Positions 49,745-60,889 of a stretch of 64,000 nucleotides of DNA are shown one piece after another. The stretch is from Cricetomys ansorgei (lineage: Eukaryota > Chordata > Mammalia > Rodentia > Nesomyidae), in contig JAMJFZ010001264.1 of the NCBI GenBank assembly GCA_026225945.1, positions 3,004,501 through 3,068,500 of the forward strand, written 5' to 3'. Position numbers and translations under genes: made by a program. Position 1 is the first letter of the stretch. Every line of letters begins with the position of its first letter. Below the pieces are notes generated by a model. It was given only the letters and a program-made list of their open reading frames with translations. It was not told the DNA's origin and searched no databases.

Positions 49745-50590
49745 AGGCCTAAAATTTTCATGATGTCAAATTATCGTTTCTTGGTTATGATAACACATAG
49801 GTAACAAAAGCAAAACTGAACAATTGAATCTCTGTAAAAATTAAAAAAAAAACTACTTCAAACAAAAACGTCTCATTAAAGGAAACAAGAGTGAAAATGA
49901 AGCATATGAAACACAGGAAAATAACTGCAAAGCAAAAATCTGATAAAGGATTCCTACTAGGGTATATGCAAAATTCCTACAGCTCAACAGCAGAGAAATG
50001 AGTAACCCAGTTTAAATGAAGGGACCTGAATACATATTTCTCCAAAGAAAATATACAAAAGGGCAGTAAAGGCTGTGAAAGATGCTCAGCTAGGCTAATC
50101 ATTAGGTAAAACTCAAACTGTGATGAGACATCATCTCATATATGAAATCAACTACTATACAATACAAATAAATAATAGGGTGTGAAGAAACTGAACTCTT
50201 CTGTCTTGCTGCTGGAAGTGCAAATTGATAAGCCTCTGTGGAAAGGGTATAAAGGATCCTCGTAAAATTAAAATGGAATTAGGATCCAATCCAGAAATTC
50301 TACTTGTAGGTACATATGCCCAAAAGAATTGAAAGTGGAAACTTAAAGAAATTCTTGAATACGCATGTTATTTACATCATTCACAATTCCCAAGAAGTAC
50401 AAGCAACCCTTAATGGCCACCAGCAGATGAATGGATAATTCAGAAGGCAGGCAGGCAGGCAGACAGACAGACAGACAGACAAGCATACACATGTACACAA
50501 CTATTCTGGCATAGAAAAAGAAGGAAATCCTGTCATATACTACAATATGATGAGCATTAAGGTCATTATTTTGTTAAAAATAATAATTGT
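49745..50590 (+). mobile_element. Old LINE-1 3' end
   Basis: AAAAATCTGATAAAGGATTC, ACATATTTCTCCAAAGAAAA, GATGAGACATCATCTCATAT and CCACCAGCAGATGAATGGAT follow ancient L1 ORF2 order. (GGCA)n/(AGAC)n lies at 50444-50481. Confidence 0.82.
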
Positions 50591-50604
50591 AATAAGCCAA
50601 TTAA

Positions 50605-50700
50605 AATGGGTATGGTGATGTATCCCTGCAATCTCTACACTCAGGAAGCTGAGGCAGCAGGATCATAGTAAGTCTGAGACCAATCTGGGTAAGAGAAAGT
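50605..50700 (+). repeat. B1-like fragment
   Basis: GGGTATGGTGATGTATCCCT, CAGGAAGCTGAGGCAGCAGG. Confidence 0.6.
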
Positions 50701-50777
50701 ACGAGAGTTAGGGATATGTGGAAACTGGGGGTTGCTGTTTGATTTACCAAGAGTTTTATAAAGAGTTCCAGGTGCAT

Positions 50778-50797
50778 CCTTTCTTTCTTCCTTCCTT

Positions 50798-50835
<38 letters not shown>

Positions 50836-50985
50836 TTCTTCTTCTTTAAGACATGGTTTATCTGTGTATCCCTAGCTGTCCTAGAACTCACTCTGTAGAC
50901 CAGGCTGGCCTCAAACTTAGATCAGAGATCTGCCTGCCTCTGCCTCCTAAGTGTTGAGATTAATGGTATGCACCACCGCACATTG
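50778..50985 (-). repeat. (TTTC)n and B1 SINE
   Basis: TTTCTTTC tail (50785-50845), then TAGCTGTCCTAGAACTCACT, CTGTAGACCAGGCTGGCCTC, GTATGCACCACCGCA. Confidence 0.85.
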
Positions 50986-51079
50986 AATTCAGATTAATAA
51001 CATAAAAATGTTCTAAAAATCTGAACTTTACACTTAAAAGTCATTTAAAAAGTACATTTTATATTAGATGGGCTTTTAG

Positions 51080-51275
51080 AAAAAGATTTATGTATGTGAT
51101 GTGTGTGTGTATGTATGTCCTGTGTGCTGTATGTAGGTACCTGCAGAGGCCAGAAGAGGGAGTCAGATTCCCCATACAGTTACAGGCCATGATAAGCTCC
51201 CTAACGTGGGTGCTGGTAGTCAAACTTTAGAAGAACAAGAGCTCCTAACACTGAGCCATCTTTCTAAACCCTTGT
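51080..51275 (-). repeat. B2 SINE
   Basis: GTACCTGCAGAGGCCAGAAG, GGGAGTCAGATTCCCCATAC, CACTGAGCCATCTTTCTAAA read as reverse-complement B2. Confidence 0.85.
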
Positions 51276-51369
51276 GTGGGTTTTTAAATCCACTCTTTAA
51301 AAAAGTAACAATTCTTTTATCTAGGGTATGTTTGGTGTTTTGTAGTTTGGACAGACATGATTACAGGGT

Positions 51370-51412
51370 CTCCTCTCTCTCTCTCTCTCTCCCTCCCTCC
51401 CTCCCTCTCCTG
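51370..51412 (+). repeat. (TC)n/(CCCT)n microsatellite
   Basis: TCTCTCTCTCTCTCTCTCTC then CCTCCCTCCCTCC. Confidence 0.9.
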
Positions 51413-51417
51413 GATTT

Positions 51418-51555
51418 GTTTATTTAAGACATAATTTCCTGACGTTATTCTCCAACTCACTATGTTGAAGTCATTGACCTTGAACTTCTGATCCTTCTCC
51501 TCCTCCTTCCCAAGTGCTAGGATTACAGATGTGTGGCACCAAACCCAGCTAAAAG
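51418..51555 (-). repeat. B1-like SINE
   Basis: CCAACTCACTATGTTGAAGT, CCCAAGTGCTAGGATTACAG, GTGTGGCACCAAACCC. Confidence 0.65.
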
Positions 51556-51639
51556 CATAATTTCTTTCCTTATTTCCTTAAAATAACTGTAAGGTATATA
51601 TGAGGGGGGTACAGTAAAATAGAGAAACTAACAACATGC

Positions 51640-52115
51640 CTGCTCCATGGTATGGTTAAGGGAAAGTTTTTTATTGTGTGTAAGAGAAAGAATATCCAGA
51701 GGAAGAGTCCAGAACACAGAGAAAAGAAAGTCAACCATCATGGTCAGTCTGTGAGAGAAGAGAGAATAGCAGGAGACAAAAAGAATAGCGCGCGGGGGAG
51801 GGGGGGCGGAATAATGAGAATAGCTGCGGGCAGATGGCATAAAGAGAGAGAGCAGGGAGGGATCTGAGGCAGGAAGGGCCCCAGCATCCTACCTGGAATT
51901 TGAAATGTGTAGCAAGTACTTGTGGATAGGTACTGGGGGATCCTGGAGTCCAGCATGGGCTTCGATATGCAACCACGGGTATATGTCAATGGAGCCATAC
52001 GTCCCTTCTGCCAGAGGTAAGGGAAATGACTGCTTTTGGCAGATGAGAACCAGTTTCACAAGTTCCTGAGGAGTGTTGGTTTTTATCTAACTGTCAGAAA
52101 TCCTCCTATAGTCCA
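51640..52115 (-). mobile_element. Probable ERV LTR
   Basis: On the minus strand: GACTCTTCCTCTGGATATTC, then ACACACAATAAAAAACTTTC with AATAAA at 51675-51670, a common rodent ERVK-type U3/R layout. Confidence 0.5.
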
Positions 52116-52273
52116 GTTCGAGCTCATTTCTGGGTTTTTGGACTGCCTATGAGACATAACACAAGGTCCTTCAAGAGTGGAGATAGATAAGAGACATTAT
52201 TTAGGTAGAATACCCTCGGAGCCTGGTATTATCTGAAACTGATTTTATTAGCTTCTCGATTTGTCGCTTTTAG

Positions 52274-52287
52274 ACACTAGATGGCGC
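52274..52287 (+). promoter_or_regulatory. Candidate CTCF motif
   Basis: ACACTAGATGGCGC matches the CTCF core with one mismatch. The centre GATGGCGCCATC is palindromic. Confidence 0.45.
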
Positions 52288-52562
52288 CATCTCCCTTTAT
52301 GCAAGAAAACACTTTTGAGCAACTTCGATGTGATCGTTTTTTTGCTTTATCTTATAATATATAGTTTTGTTATATTTTTAAAAGTGAAGGGATGAATGAA
52401 AAACTTTTACCCTACACTCTAGGGTAAAAGTTAACAACAGAACTGTCATTTATACGTGCTGAGAGAGGAAAAATCAGTTTTCTCCAATGGAGTGGCAATG
52501 GATATATCAACCACTCCAGGGTAGGTCTCATGTTTAAGACCAACAAATAATGGATTCCACAG

Positions 52563-52564
<2 letters not shown>

Positions 52565-52625
<61 letters not shown>

Positions 52626-52630
52626 CGCAC
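52565..52630 (+). repeat. (GT)n(GC)n microsatellite
   Basis: About 26 GT units running into GCGCGCGCGC, all alternating purine-pyrimidine. Confidence 0.97.
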
Positions 52631-52634
52631 TTGC

Positions 52635-53360
52635 TTTTATTCAGTTACAGTTCGGGATTGTTTTGTTTTCTTTGGGGTGGTGTTTTATTTTGTTTTACTG
52701 GTTTGGGGGGTTTGTTGTTGAATTGGGTTTTTATTTTTTTTTTTGGAAAAAGGACTTAAAAGTTGGGTAGGTAAGGAGAGGGAAAGGATCTGGAAGGACT
52801 TAGGGGAGGGAAGAATATGATCAAATATATTTAAATTTTAAAATAGTTTTAAATAATAAAAAGTATAAAAGTAATTTTATTTTATATCTTTGATATAAAA
52901 ATAATCTTATTTAAATATATTTGATGAGTAATTAAAAGATGTACTTGAAAATAAAAACCTAATAATAAGTATCAACATATGATGAATGTTCATAACATGT
53001 TTTCTTAGCTAGATGTATATAATGATGCAGACTAGTATATAATGAACTGCAACAGCTCTTTTATCCAACTTTAACAATTACTTTTGTCCAATATACTTTC
53101 ATTAAAATGCCAAATATTCCCTCTCCCCAAGAAAAGAGAGAAAGGAAGAATTAGCAGCTCTGAGCTCAAGGAAAGAAATGCTGTTTTTAGAAAAGTGTCT
53201 TAGCTACTTCCAGCCAAGGAAAGAAAAGGATCTTTTCTATACATGCACGCACACATGTGCCTTCAAAGCACCACTATTTATTTATTACCTCATTGGTAAG
53301 CCAGTGGCCTTGATAATGTACCCCTTCCTTCCTCCCTGTCTCTCTCCCTTCCTTCTGTTG
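52635..53360. other. Intergenic, unrecognised AT-rich DNA
   Basis: Nothing recognised. Confidence 0.35.
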
Positions 53361-53361
53361 T

Positions 53362-53502
53362 TTTGAGACAGAGTCTTGCTAGAAGTCTAGACCAGCTGTC
53401 CTGGATTGCTCTGTATAGATCAAATTGTCCTCTACGTCATGACCCTGCTGCCTCAGTCTCGAGTACTAGGGTTACAGGAATAGAAACACTATGCCCCTAG
53501 CT
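53362..53502 (-). repeat. B1-like SINE, diverged
   Basis: TTTTGAGACAGAGTCTTGCT, CTGCCTCAGTCTCGAGTACT, AGGGTTACAGGAATAG. Confidence 0.6.
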
Positions 53503-53899
53503 TCTTGATAAGCACTGAACAGCAATCTCATAATTAAGAGATCAAGTCATCAAGCGAGTGGTGGCTTGAATTTCTCAAAAGTGCCCATTCTGTACACCAC
53601 ATGGCCAATCACATGAGGCATGCATCACCTAATACTCTTTTTTTCTGGTTAGCTATTTAAATAAAAAGATTTTTTGCTTCATTTTCATCTTTAATAGTAC
53701 TTCCTGTAAGTGCACCTCGCTGCCAAGCAGTTAGAAAAGAAATTTTCCCTCTTTTGTCCCTTTATCTTCTCATCGTACTCCAAACGGAAGTTCCTCTTTC
53801 TATCTTCAGCAAATTGTCAATGCTCTGGCATGCAGGGAGGTACCAGTAAATGTCAAGTTCTGCTTTTATGTTCTGTTCTTTCTCTATTTTCTTTAATTT

Positions 53900-54076
53900 T
53901 TTTTCTTTTTATTTGTTTTTTGTTTGGTTTGGGTGGGGTTGACAGCATGTCTCGTTCTGTAACGAGAATTCACTATGTAGCCTATGCTGGCCTCAAACTT
54001 GTGGCAATCCTTCTGCCTGAGACTCTCTCCCCAAGTGCTGGGATTACAGGTGTGAGCCACCATGTCTGCCTGCAAT
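53900..54076 (-). repeat. B1-like SINE
   Basis: TTCACTATGTAGCCTATGCT, GGCCTCAAACTTGTGGCAAT, GTGCTGGGATTACAGGTGTG. Confidence 0.8.
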
Positions 54077-54105
54077 TGTGTTTTTAGTGTGACTGATGAT
54101 TGATC

Positions 54106-54335
54106 TAGAACAGGGGCTGAAGAGATGGTTCAGCAGCTCAGAGTGCTTGCTGCTTTTCCAGAGAACTGGAGTTTGCTTTACAACACTCACATTGGGTGAC
54201 TGATAACTGCCTGTAACTCTAGCTCCAAGGGTCTTAAGCCTTCTTCTGACTTCTGCAGATACCTGTATACATGTGCATACACTTACACAGACACACACAA
54301 AAGTAAAAGTAAATCTTTTTAAAAAAAAAAAATAC
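54106..54335 (+). repeat. B2 SINE
   Basis: GGGGCTGAAGAGATGGTTCA head, CTTCTTCTGACTTCTGCAGA body, poly(A). Confidence 0.88.
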
Positions 54336-54339
54336 CTAG

Positions 54340-54900
54340 GACAGCCATAAAGATACACATGAAATATACCCAAAGATCCCAAATAAGAATGTTGAACAAA
54401 AATATAAATGGGTGATGATGTCACACTTCTGTTATTTTGCCTATGGTCTGGGTCCCCTGGAAGTGGTGGGCTCAGATTTAACATTGCTTTGAAGAGCATA
54501 GTCTGAAACTGGTGGAAACCACAGTCTGAATCTGGCTGTGTCTACCATGCTGCTTACCAACATCTGATCACATGTTTTTAGACAATCACTCAGCTTTCTA
54601 ACTCTCAGTTCCTCCTGAATAAGCATGGCTTCATCTCGGAGTTGTAATAAGAATTAACTCCATCCATGTCTGGTTAGTGAAAAAGAGAAATCCCAAACCA
54701 TACTCTACAGCAGGGTCTGCAGAGCAGGACTGCTGGAGTTAAGGAGTGGCTGGGGGAAAGACTGCTAGTGACTTGGTAATGAAGCTTTTGAATGAGGTGA
54801 ATCAACATGTCCAACCAACCCAAGCATTCAGTGGCCACGAGAATTGGGGGTGAATGGATCTAAACCATCTCCGACTAAGCCTGAAGTCCACCTGTGAATT
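54340..54900. other. Intergenic, unrecognised
   Basis: No element recognised. Confidence 0.35.
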
Positions 54901-54904
54901 CAAA

Positions 54905-55015
54905 GTCTGATAGGATCACATTCCTGTAATCTCAGCATTTAGGAAGTTGAGCAGAGGTATTACAGGTTCAAGGTCAGACTGGGCTACCTACATAGCAAGA
55001 CCTGTCTCAAAATAT
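54905..55015 (+). repeat. B1-like fragment
   Basis: CCTGTAATCTCAGCATTTAG, GGTCAGACTGGGCTACCTAC, GACCTGTCTCAAAA. Confidence 0.6.
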
Positions 55016-55419
55016 TTTTGTTTTGAGATCTGTTTCTTCAGAAAGGAACGTCACTCTTTCCCTTGAAATCCATTCACTGTCAATATTCTGAGGAAATACT
55101 TGAGCTCCACGGAACCTTAAAGCCAGAAGCGACTGGCTGGAGTTGGGCACCTCATTGGATGCTTGACCAAATCTTCCATCTACTTCCACCGCAAGTCAAC
55201 ATGTGCGGATTTAGGACGTGGTGTTGCTGTCCTCTTGAGAAGTACTAGAACGGAAATTGGTTAGTGACTCCTGGGTCATGCTCTCGGTTCCTGTTTTGGC
55301 TCTGGGAGAACCTGGTAAACAGAGCAGAGCGTGAGATGAGTAGGACAAGGGACACTACAGATGGCCTTGGTTTGCTGAGTGTGTTTTACGTCCACTCTCT
55401 TCCGGTCTTCTCCCAGACA

Positions 55420-55555
55420 AACAGAATGCAGGGTCTCTCTATGTAGCCCTGGCTGTCCTGGAACTCACTATGTAGCTCGGGTTGGCCTCGAACTCAGAGA
55501 TCTGGCCTGCCTCTGCCTCCCAAGTTCGGGGATTATAGACGTCCACTGCCCTCTC
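55420..55555 (-). repeat. B1 SINE
   Basis: GGGTCTCTCTATGTAGCCCT, GGCTGTCCTGGAACTCACTA, CTCTGCCTCCCAAGTTCGGG. Confidence 0.85.
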
Positions 55556-55689
55556 TAAGGATTTTAAATGATAAAAATCAGAAATGCTGTAAATTATCAG
55601 CCCATCCTATGATGGTCCCAAACCCTTTTATATTTCATTCCTGCTCAGAGACTGTCAAGCATGGCACCAAATACATTCCCGTTCTTCCT

Positions 55690-56265
55690 CTGAATGCACC
55701 CCGTACTCACAGTAGCCAAAGAACCAGCCTAGATGCCCATCAAAAGGTGAGTGGGTGAAGAAATGTAATGTATGAACATCGTTGAGTTGTATTCAGTCAC
55801 AGGAAAAATGAAATTATGACATTTTCAGGAAAGTGACTAGAACTGGAGATCATTGTGTTCAACAAAAGAAGCTAGTCTCTGAAAGACAAATATCACATAT
55901 TTCCCTCATGTGCAGAATCTAGATTTAAATATATATATTATACTATACATATATGTGTGTGTATCACACACACACACAAAACACAAGAGTAGAGAGAGGA
56001 CTATGTGTGTTGGGTATGAAGAGGTCTAAAGGGAGATGGAGGTGTGTGTATATGTATACATATACATCTATACATATGGGTGTGCATATATGTGCACTTA
56101 TGTGTATACATATGTGCACACACACACACACATACACACACACACGCACATCCATTATGGAAGCAGAAGAGGGACTATTTGGAGAGAGAGCCAAAGAGAT
56201 AGGAAAAAGGTCAAGGGATAATAATGGGTTGTGAATATTTTGTAGTTTAACTAAAACAAATTATA
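55690..56265 (+). mobile_element. LINE-1 3' end
   Basis: TAGATGCCCATCAAAAGGTG, GAAAGTGACTAGAACTGGAG, AGCTAGTCTCTGAAAGACAA. CA/TA simple sequence lies at 55928-56150. Confidence 0.72.
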
Positions 56266-56290
56266 ATAACAAGAACAAAAAGAGTAATGT

Positions 56291-56304
56291 CTACTAGGTG
56301 GCAG
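56291..56304 (+). promoter_or_regulatory. Candidate CTCF motif
   Basis: CTACTAGGTGGCAG matches CCASYAGRKGGCRS at all but one position. Confidence 0.5.
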
Positions 56305-56599
56305 CATCAGCTTGTTAAGATTGATTGCTCTTGCCTTGACTGCCTGTTCTGTTTTGTTTTAAGTTTCTAGATAGGCAGAGTAGGATGATGCTCACACCCT
56401 GGCCACTTCCCTATGCTTTTCAACGGTTCTTGTGGACAAGGGTGAGAGAGGATTATGAGCTGGATATTAAGACTGTGAAGTGGGATAGTAATTTGATAAA
56501 CAATTGTATCTAAAAGGACAAGAAATGGATCGTTGGTAATCAATCAATAAATTTCTTGTGCAATAGCGACCCACCCAGATGCCTTTTCTTTGAAGAGAA

Positions 56600-56705
56600 G
56601 AGGCTGGTTTGATTGAGATAGGTTCTTGCCATGTGGATCAGGGTAGCCTTGGCTATATATAATGAATTCTAGGCCAGCCAGGACTAGAGTGAGACCTTAT
56701 GTAAT
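56600..56705 (+). repeat. B1-like fragments, both orientations
   Basis: GAGATAGGTTCTTGCCATGT, then CTAGGCCAGCCAGGACTAGA. Confidence 0.4.
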
Positions 56706-56733
56706 TGTTTGAATTAAAACGTCCTCCATAGGC

Positions 56734-56747
56734 CCAGTTGGTGGCGC
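56734..56747 (+). promoter_or_regulatory. Candidate CTCF motif
   Basis: CCAGTTGGTGGCGC matches the CTCF core with one mismatch, 440 bp from the previous one and in the same orientation. Confidence 0.45.
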
Positions 56748-57007
56748 TGCTAGGAAGGGCATCCTTGCAGAGGAAGTATCTCACTGGAGACAGGCTCTAC
56801 TGTTTTCTCTTTCTACTTGGTGTTTGAAGTTTAAGATGTGAGCCCCCCAGCTTGATGCTCTAGTTGCCATGCCTGCTGTCTGCTGCCCTGTTGTTCCAGC
56901 CATCATGGACTCTAATCCTCTGGTACAGTAAGCTCAAACTCTTCCATAAGTTGCCTTTGATCATGGGGTTTTATTACTACATCAGAAAAGTCACGAATAC
57001 ACCTTGC

Positions 57008-57175
57008 CTCATTAAAAAGGAGGAGGAAGAAGAAGAGAAGGAGGAGGGGAGAAGAGAGAAAGGAAGGAAGGAAAGAAGGAAGGAAGGAAGGAAGGAAGGA
57101 AGGAAGGAAGGAAGGAAGGAAGGAAAAGAAGGAAGGGAAAGAAAGAAAGAAAAGAAAAGAAAACTCTTTCTTAGA
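57008..57175 (+). repeat. (GGAA)n polypurine tract
   Basis: About 165 bp of almost pure A/G on the plus strand, with a GGAA core at 57060-57124. Confidence 0.97.
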
Positions 57176-57349
57176 GAGATTAAAAGAATGTGCACCAAAC
57201 TGTTAATGGTGCTTGGTTATGTCTGTAATTACCAAGGGCGTAGATGAGAAAGTGGTAGCTAAAAGCAGAATTAAACATTTTTTTTCTACACAACATGATT
57301 TTTTTTTCTATTCAAATAAAGGCTGTATTAATTAATAATTTCTTTTTAA

Positions 57350-57430
57350 AATAAATTACTGGGGATTGAACCTAGAACCTAGTGTTTGGTAGTCAAGCAC
57401 TCTACTATTGAGTTACAGCCTCAGCCCTTC
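57350..57430 (-). repeat. ID-type SINE
   Basis: AGTCAAGCACTCTACTATTG and AGTTACAGCCTCAGCCC are a reverse-complement ID head. Poly(A) at 57451-57473 belongs to the region beside it. Confidence 0.68.
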
Positions 57431-57471
57431 ATTAGTGATTTCTGTATTCAAAAAAAAAAAAAAAAAAAAAA

Positions 57472-57645
57472 AAGCCAGGCATAGTGGTACTTGCCTTTAA
57501 TCCTAGCACTTAGGAGGCAGAGACAGGAAAATCTCCATGAGCTTGAGGCCAGCCTGGTCTAAGAGTGAATTCCAGGCCAGCCAATGCTACATAATAAGAC
57601 CCTATCTTTAAAAAATAATACAATAAAAAAAATAATAAAGCGAGT
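57472..57645 (+). repeat. B1 SINE
   Basis: GCCAGGCATAGTGGTACTTG, CTTTAATCCTAGCACTTAGG, GAGGCCAGCCTGGTCTAAGA. Confidence 0.87.
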
Positions 57646-57649
57646 GACT

Positions 57650-58365
57650 TGTATGTTGAAAGCACAATTCATGGCATGATCAAAATGTAGCCTTTTTATC
57701 TTTCATAACGCATTTAAGATTAATTCAGTTTAATCTGATTTTTATGTTTCCTTCCTCAAAGCATGGCCCAAGACTCAGCATCATTGGCATCAGTCAGAGC
57801 TTGTTAGATGTGTCGACTCTTGGGCTCCATCCAGACCCACTGAATCACAGCCTCTACTTACAGAAGAGCCCAGCGTGACACATGTGCAAGGCTGGCAAAG
57901 ATCGATGATGTTTCCACTTCTGTCAGCAATTGAGTCCTGCAATCAGCTTAGGCCACAGTCATATTCTCAGTATACAAATTAGAATCCCAGTCTCAGGTGG
58001 ACAGACATCTAAACCTTGTTCAGAGATAAACCTTTGTCCTATGATCCAGGGAAAGTGCTGTCTCCAGGAAACAGGAAGATCGTGTCTGCCCCATCCCACC
58101 CACAGACACATACACATCTCCTCCATCTCTCCTCCTCCTGTTTGCATCTACTTCTATTTCCTTTGAGTCTCACCTTGGTCAAAAGAGGAGGAAAGAAGTC
58201 TAAGAGAGTCTAACTTCCTTGGGCCTAACTCAGGTTCACTGTCCATTGTACCTCCCAACTTCGAGAGACACATTTCAGACCTACCTGGCAACTCCATGGG
58301 CTCTTTTCATTAAGCTTGAGGAGAGAGCCCATTTCCCATACTTCCTCAATGTGAGGGAGAAATGT
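57650..58365. other. Intergenic, unrecognised
   Basis: No clear element over about 0.7 kb. Confidence 0.35.
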
Positions 58366-58369
58366 GTTA

Positions 58370-58383
58370 AGAAGAAAGAAGGA

Positions 58384-58455
<72 letters not shown>

Positions 58456-58640
58456 GAGGAGGGAGGGAGGGAGGAAATGGAAAGGAAAGGAAAGGAGAGG
58501 AGAGGAGAGGAGAGGAGAGGAGAGGAGAGGAGAGGAGAGGAGAGGAGAGGAGAGGAGAGGAGAGGAGAGGAGAGGAAAGGAAAGGAAAGGAAAGGAAAGG
58601 AAAGGAAAGGAAAGGAAAGGAAAGGAAAGGAAAAAAAGAA
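58370..58640 (+). repeat. Three-phase polypurine array (GAAA)n - (GAGGA)n - (GAAAG)n
   Basis: About 265 bp with no pyrimidine except one T near the left end. AAAG units 58376-58454, AGAGG units 58496-58575, AAAGG units 58576-58632. Open frames here are artefacts. Confidence 0.98.
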
Positions 58641-58644
58641 ATTT

Positions 58645-59205
58645 CCAGTAATCCCCTCTCCTATGTATCACCTGACTCTGTTTCCTTGTGATTTCAACCA
58701 TTTCCTTTGTGGTTCTGCAAATGATGAGCTAGCTTCAGTGAAATATCTGTCACATCCTGTCACAAATATACTTGCTTAATTGTAAAAGCTAAAAATAATA
58801 TGTTGCTCTCGTGTTTTATTTGCCTCAGACACACTCATCTGAAGGCCTGTTGCCAGGTGTGGGTCTCACACTTTCAATCGAATGCAGATAAACTGGGGTG
58901 TCCAGGAGAGACAGGATGTAGAAGAGATTCTAAGTCAGAAAAAAGAAACCTTTCTTTAAGAAAAGCTTGTCCTGAGCCTAAGCATTGCTCTGTCCAAGTT
59001 GCTTTGAAACTGTCCTTTCGGCTTCCCTTTCTCTTTGAGCCCTTCTGAAGCGTAAGGAGTCATTCGATGTCTGAACTGGCTCTGTTTTGTTGCTTTAGCC
59101 TATTCTTTCTCTTTGAGTCATTTCTCCTTCCAAGCTTGTTTCAAATTCCAGAAACAGAAAAGGCCTGTGGGCAAAATCCCTATGGTAAGAACTGACATAG
59201 ATAAT
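58645..59205. other. Intergenic, unrecognised
   Basis: Nothing recognised. Confidence 0.35.
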
Positions 59206-59207
59206 TA

Positions 59208-59365
59208 GCAGGCTTGGTGGTGTCCAGTTGTAATTTCAGCATTGAGAAGGCAGGGACAAGGGGATCAGGGAGTTAGAGGGAAGCCTGGGCATTGTACTGA
59301 GTTCCAGGCCAGTGGGTTACATAGAGAAATACTGTCTTAAAGCAAACAACAAAAAAAAAACCACT

Positions 59366-59417
<52 letters not shown>

Positions 59418-59418
59418 C
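59208..59418 (+). repeat. B1-like SINE followed by (GT)n
   Basis: GGCTTGGTGGTGTCCAGTTG and GCATTGAGAAGGCAGGGACA, then a GT tract at 59368-59415. Confidence 0.75.
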
Positions 59419-59419
59419 A

Positions 59420-60595
59420 CACACTAAGACATTCATTGAAGCACAGTTTAAAAGAGGAAAAGTTTAGAGACAGTCTAACAGTCCACCTATAGGGACTGGC
59501 AGAAGTTATCTCACTAGAAAGTGCTTTCTGGAATACCGTCCCCTCTTGAGCTCCTAAATACGGAAGCATCCCCTGGCTAAACATCTCTAATAATTAAAGC
59601 CTCCATTTATCTCTCTGCTCATGTAAGATTACTTACTGCATTGCCCTTGTTTTGTGAATGAAGAAACTCAGACGCTCAGAAGGCCTGCACAGCCCTCCCA
59701 TCGAGGATGAGGCAAAAAGTCTGTTCAAAAGTAGCATGTAAGATTGCAATGTGTTGGGGAAAAGCAAGGGGTCAGTGTGGCTGAGGGTAGGGTGAACACT
59801 TGAGAGCTTGCTTGTACTTTAATCTGGAGGATTTTGTTCAGACTCTTACAAAAAAAAAAAAAAAAGAAAAGAAATGTAAAGGTAGAATCCGATGTGAAAT
59901 AATGGGCTTCCACAAAGATGAGAAACTAGTACTGAGGATGGGCAGAAGCACAAAACAAGGCCAAGATGATATGACAGAGCTTTTGGTCTTCTAATAGAAC
60001 TCATTTGGGTTCCATGCCTACTACAATCTGATATGGAAAGTGGCAGATTTAGAGTTTGAGGACTGAATTTAAGATGCAGAAGTGATCAGAGGACCAGAGA
60101 GAAAGCAGCTTCCTCCCTAGGTATTGGCAGCAACCTGTCATCTGTATCTTTGGGAACTAGGCTCTAAGATGTCTTTGGACAGCCCGGGATGACTGGCCTG
60201 TTTTCCTGAACTCGTGCTAGAACCAGAACAAGTCGAATGATACCGAGGCTGTAATTTCCATGGTGTAGGTGCTGCTGGGAGATCACAGCAGACAGCAAAG
60301 AGAGTGATCTGAGTTCTTCTTGCCCATGTGAGAGTTTGGGAGTTTGTGGAAGACTCAAAGGCTGGGGCATGAACAAGACATGTAGTTTTCCTCTTCCACA
60401 CAGGGTAAGTTGGGCCGTGAGTGATTTCAATTTTTGCCAAAACATTCTCCATCTCCTTACTGTCTCCTCTCATGACTAGCTCTATATGGAGGCAGATGGC
60501 AGGATGGGAAAATGAATGCTGAGGTTGCCAACAAAGTATACTGAAGAAGAAACCGGCACAATGGCCTCGCTCAACTCCTTTAATCTTATTCGTTG
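59420..60595. other. Intergenic, unrecognised
   Basis: About 1.2 kb with no clear element; A run at 59850-59864. Confidence 0.35.
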
Positions 60596-60599
60596 TGGT

Positions 60600-60677
60600 G
60601 TTTCTCCTTTCTTTTCTTCGTTCCTTTTTTACCTTCCCTTTCTTTCCCTTTCTCTCTCTTTCTTTCTCTCTCTCTTT

Positions 60678-60761
<84 letters not shown>

Positions 60762-60765
60762 TCAT
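60600..60765 (+). repeat. (TTTC)n polypyrimidine tract
   Basis: Nearly pure C/T, with a perfect CTTT core at about 60677-60762. Confidence 0.97.
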
Positions 60766-60880
60766 TTTTGTTTTTGAGACAAGGTCTTACTATGTAGCCC
60801 TGGCACTCACTATGTACACCAGGCTGGCCTCAAACTCACAGAGATCTGCCTGCTTCTGCCTCCCTGGGAGTTGAGGCATC
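60766..60880 (-). repeat. B1 SINE
   Basis: TTTGAGACAAGGTCTTACTA, CACCAGGCTGGCCTCAAACT, GATCTGCCTGCTTCTGCCTC; truncated. Confidence 0.8.
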
Positions 60881-60889
60881 CCCCCAAAA

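Noticed and set aside
58219..58779. 186-codon plus and 158-codon minus frames with KERKKERK or FLSFFLSF repeats
   Set aside because: Translation of the polypurine microsatellite array.
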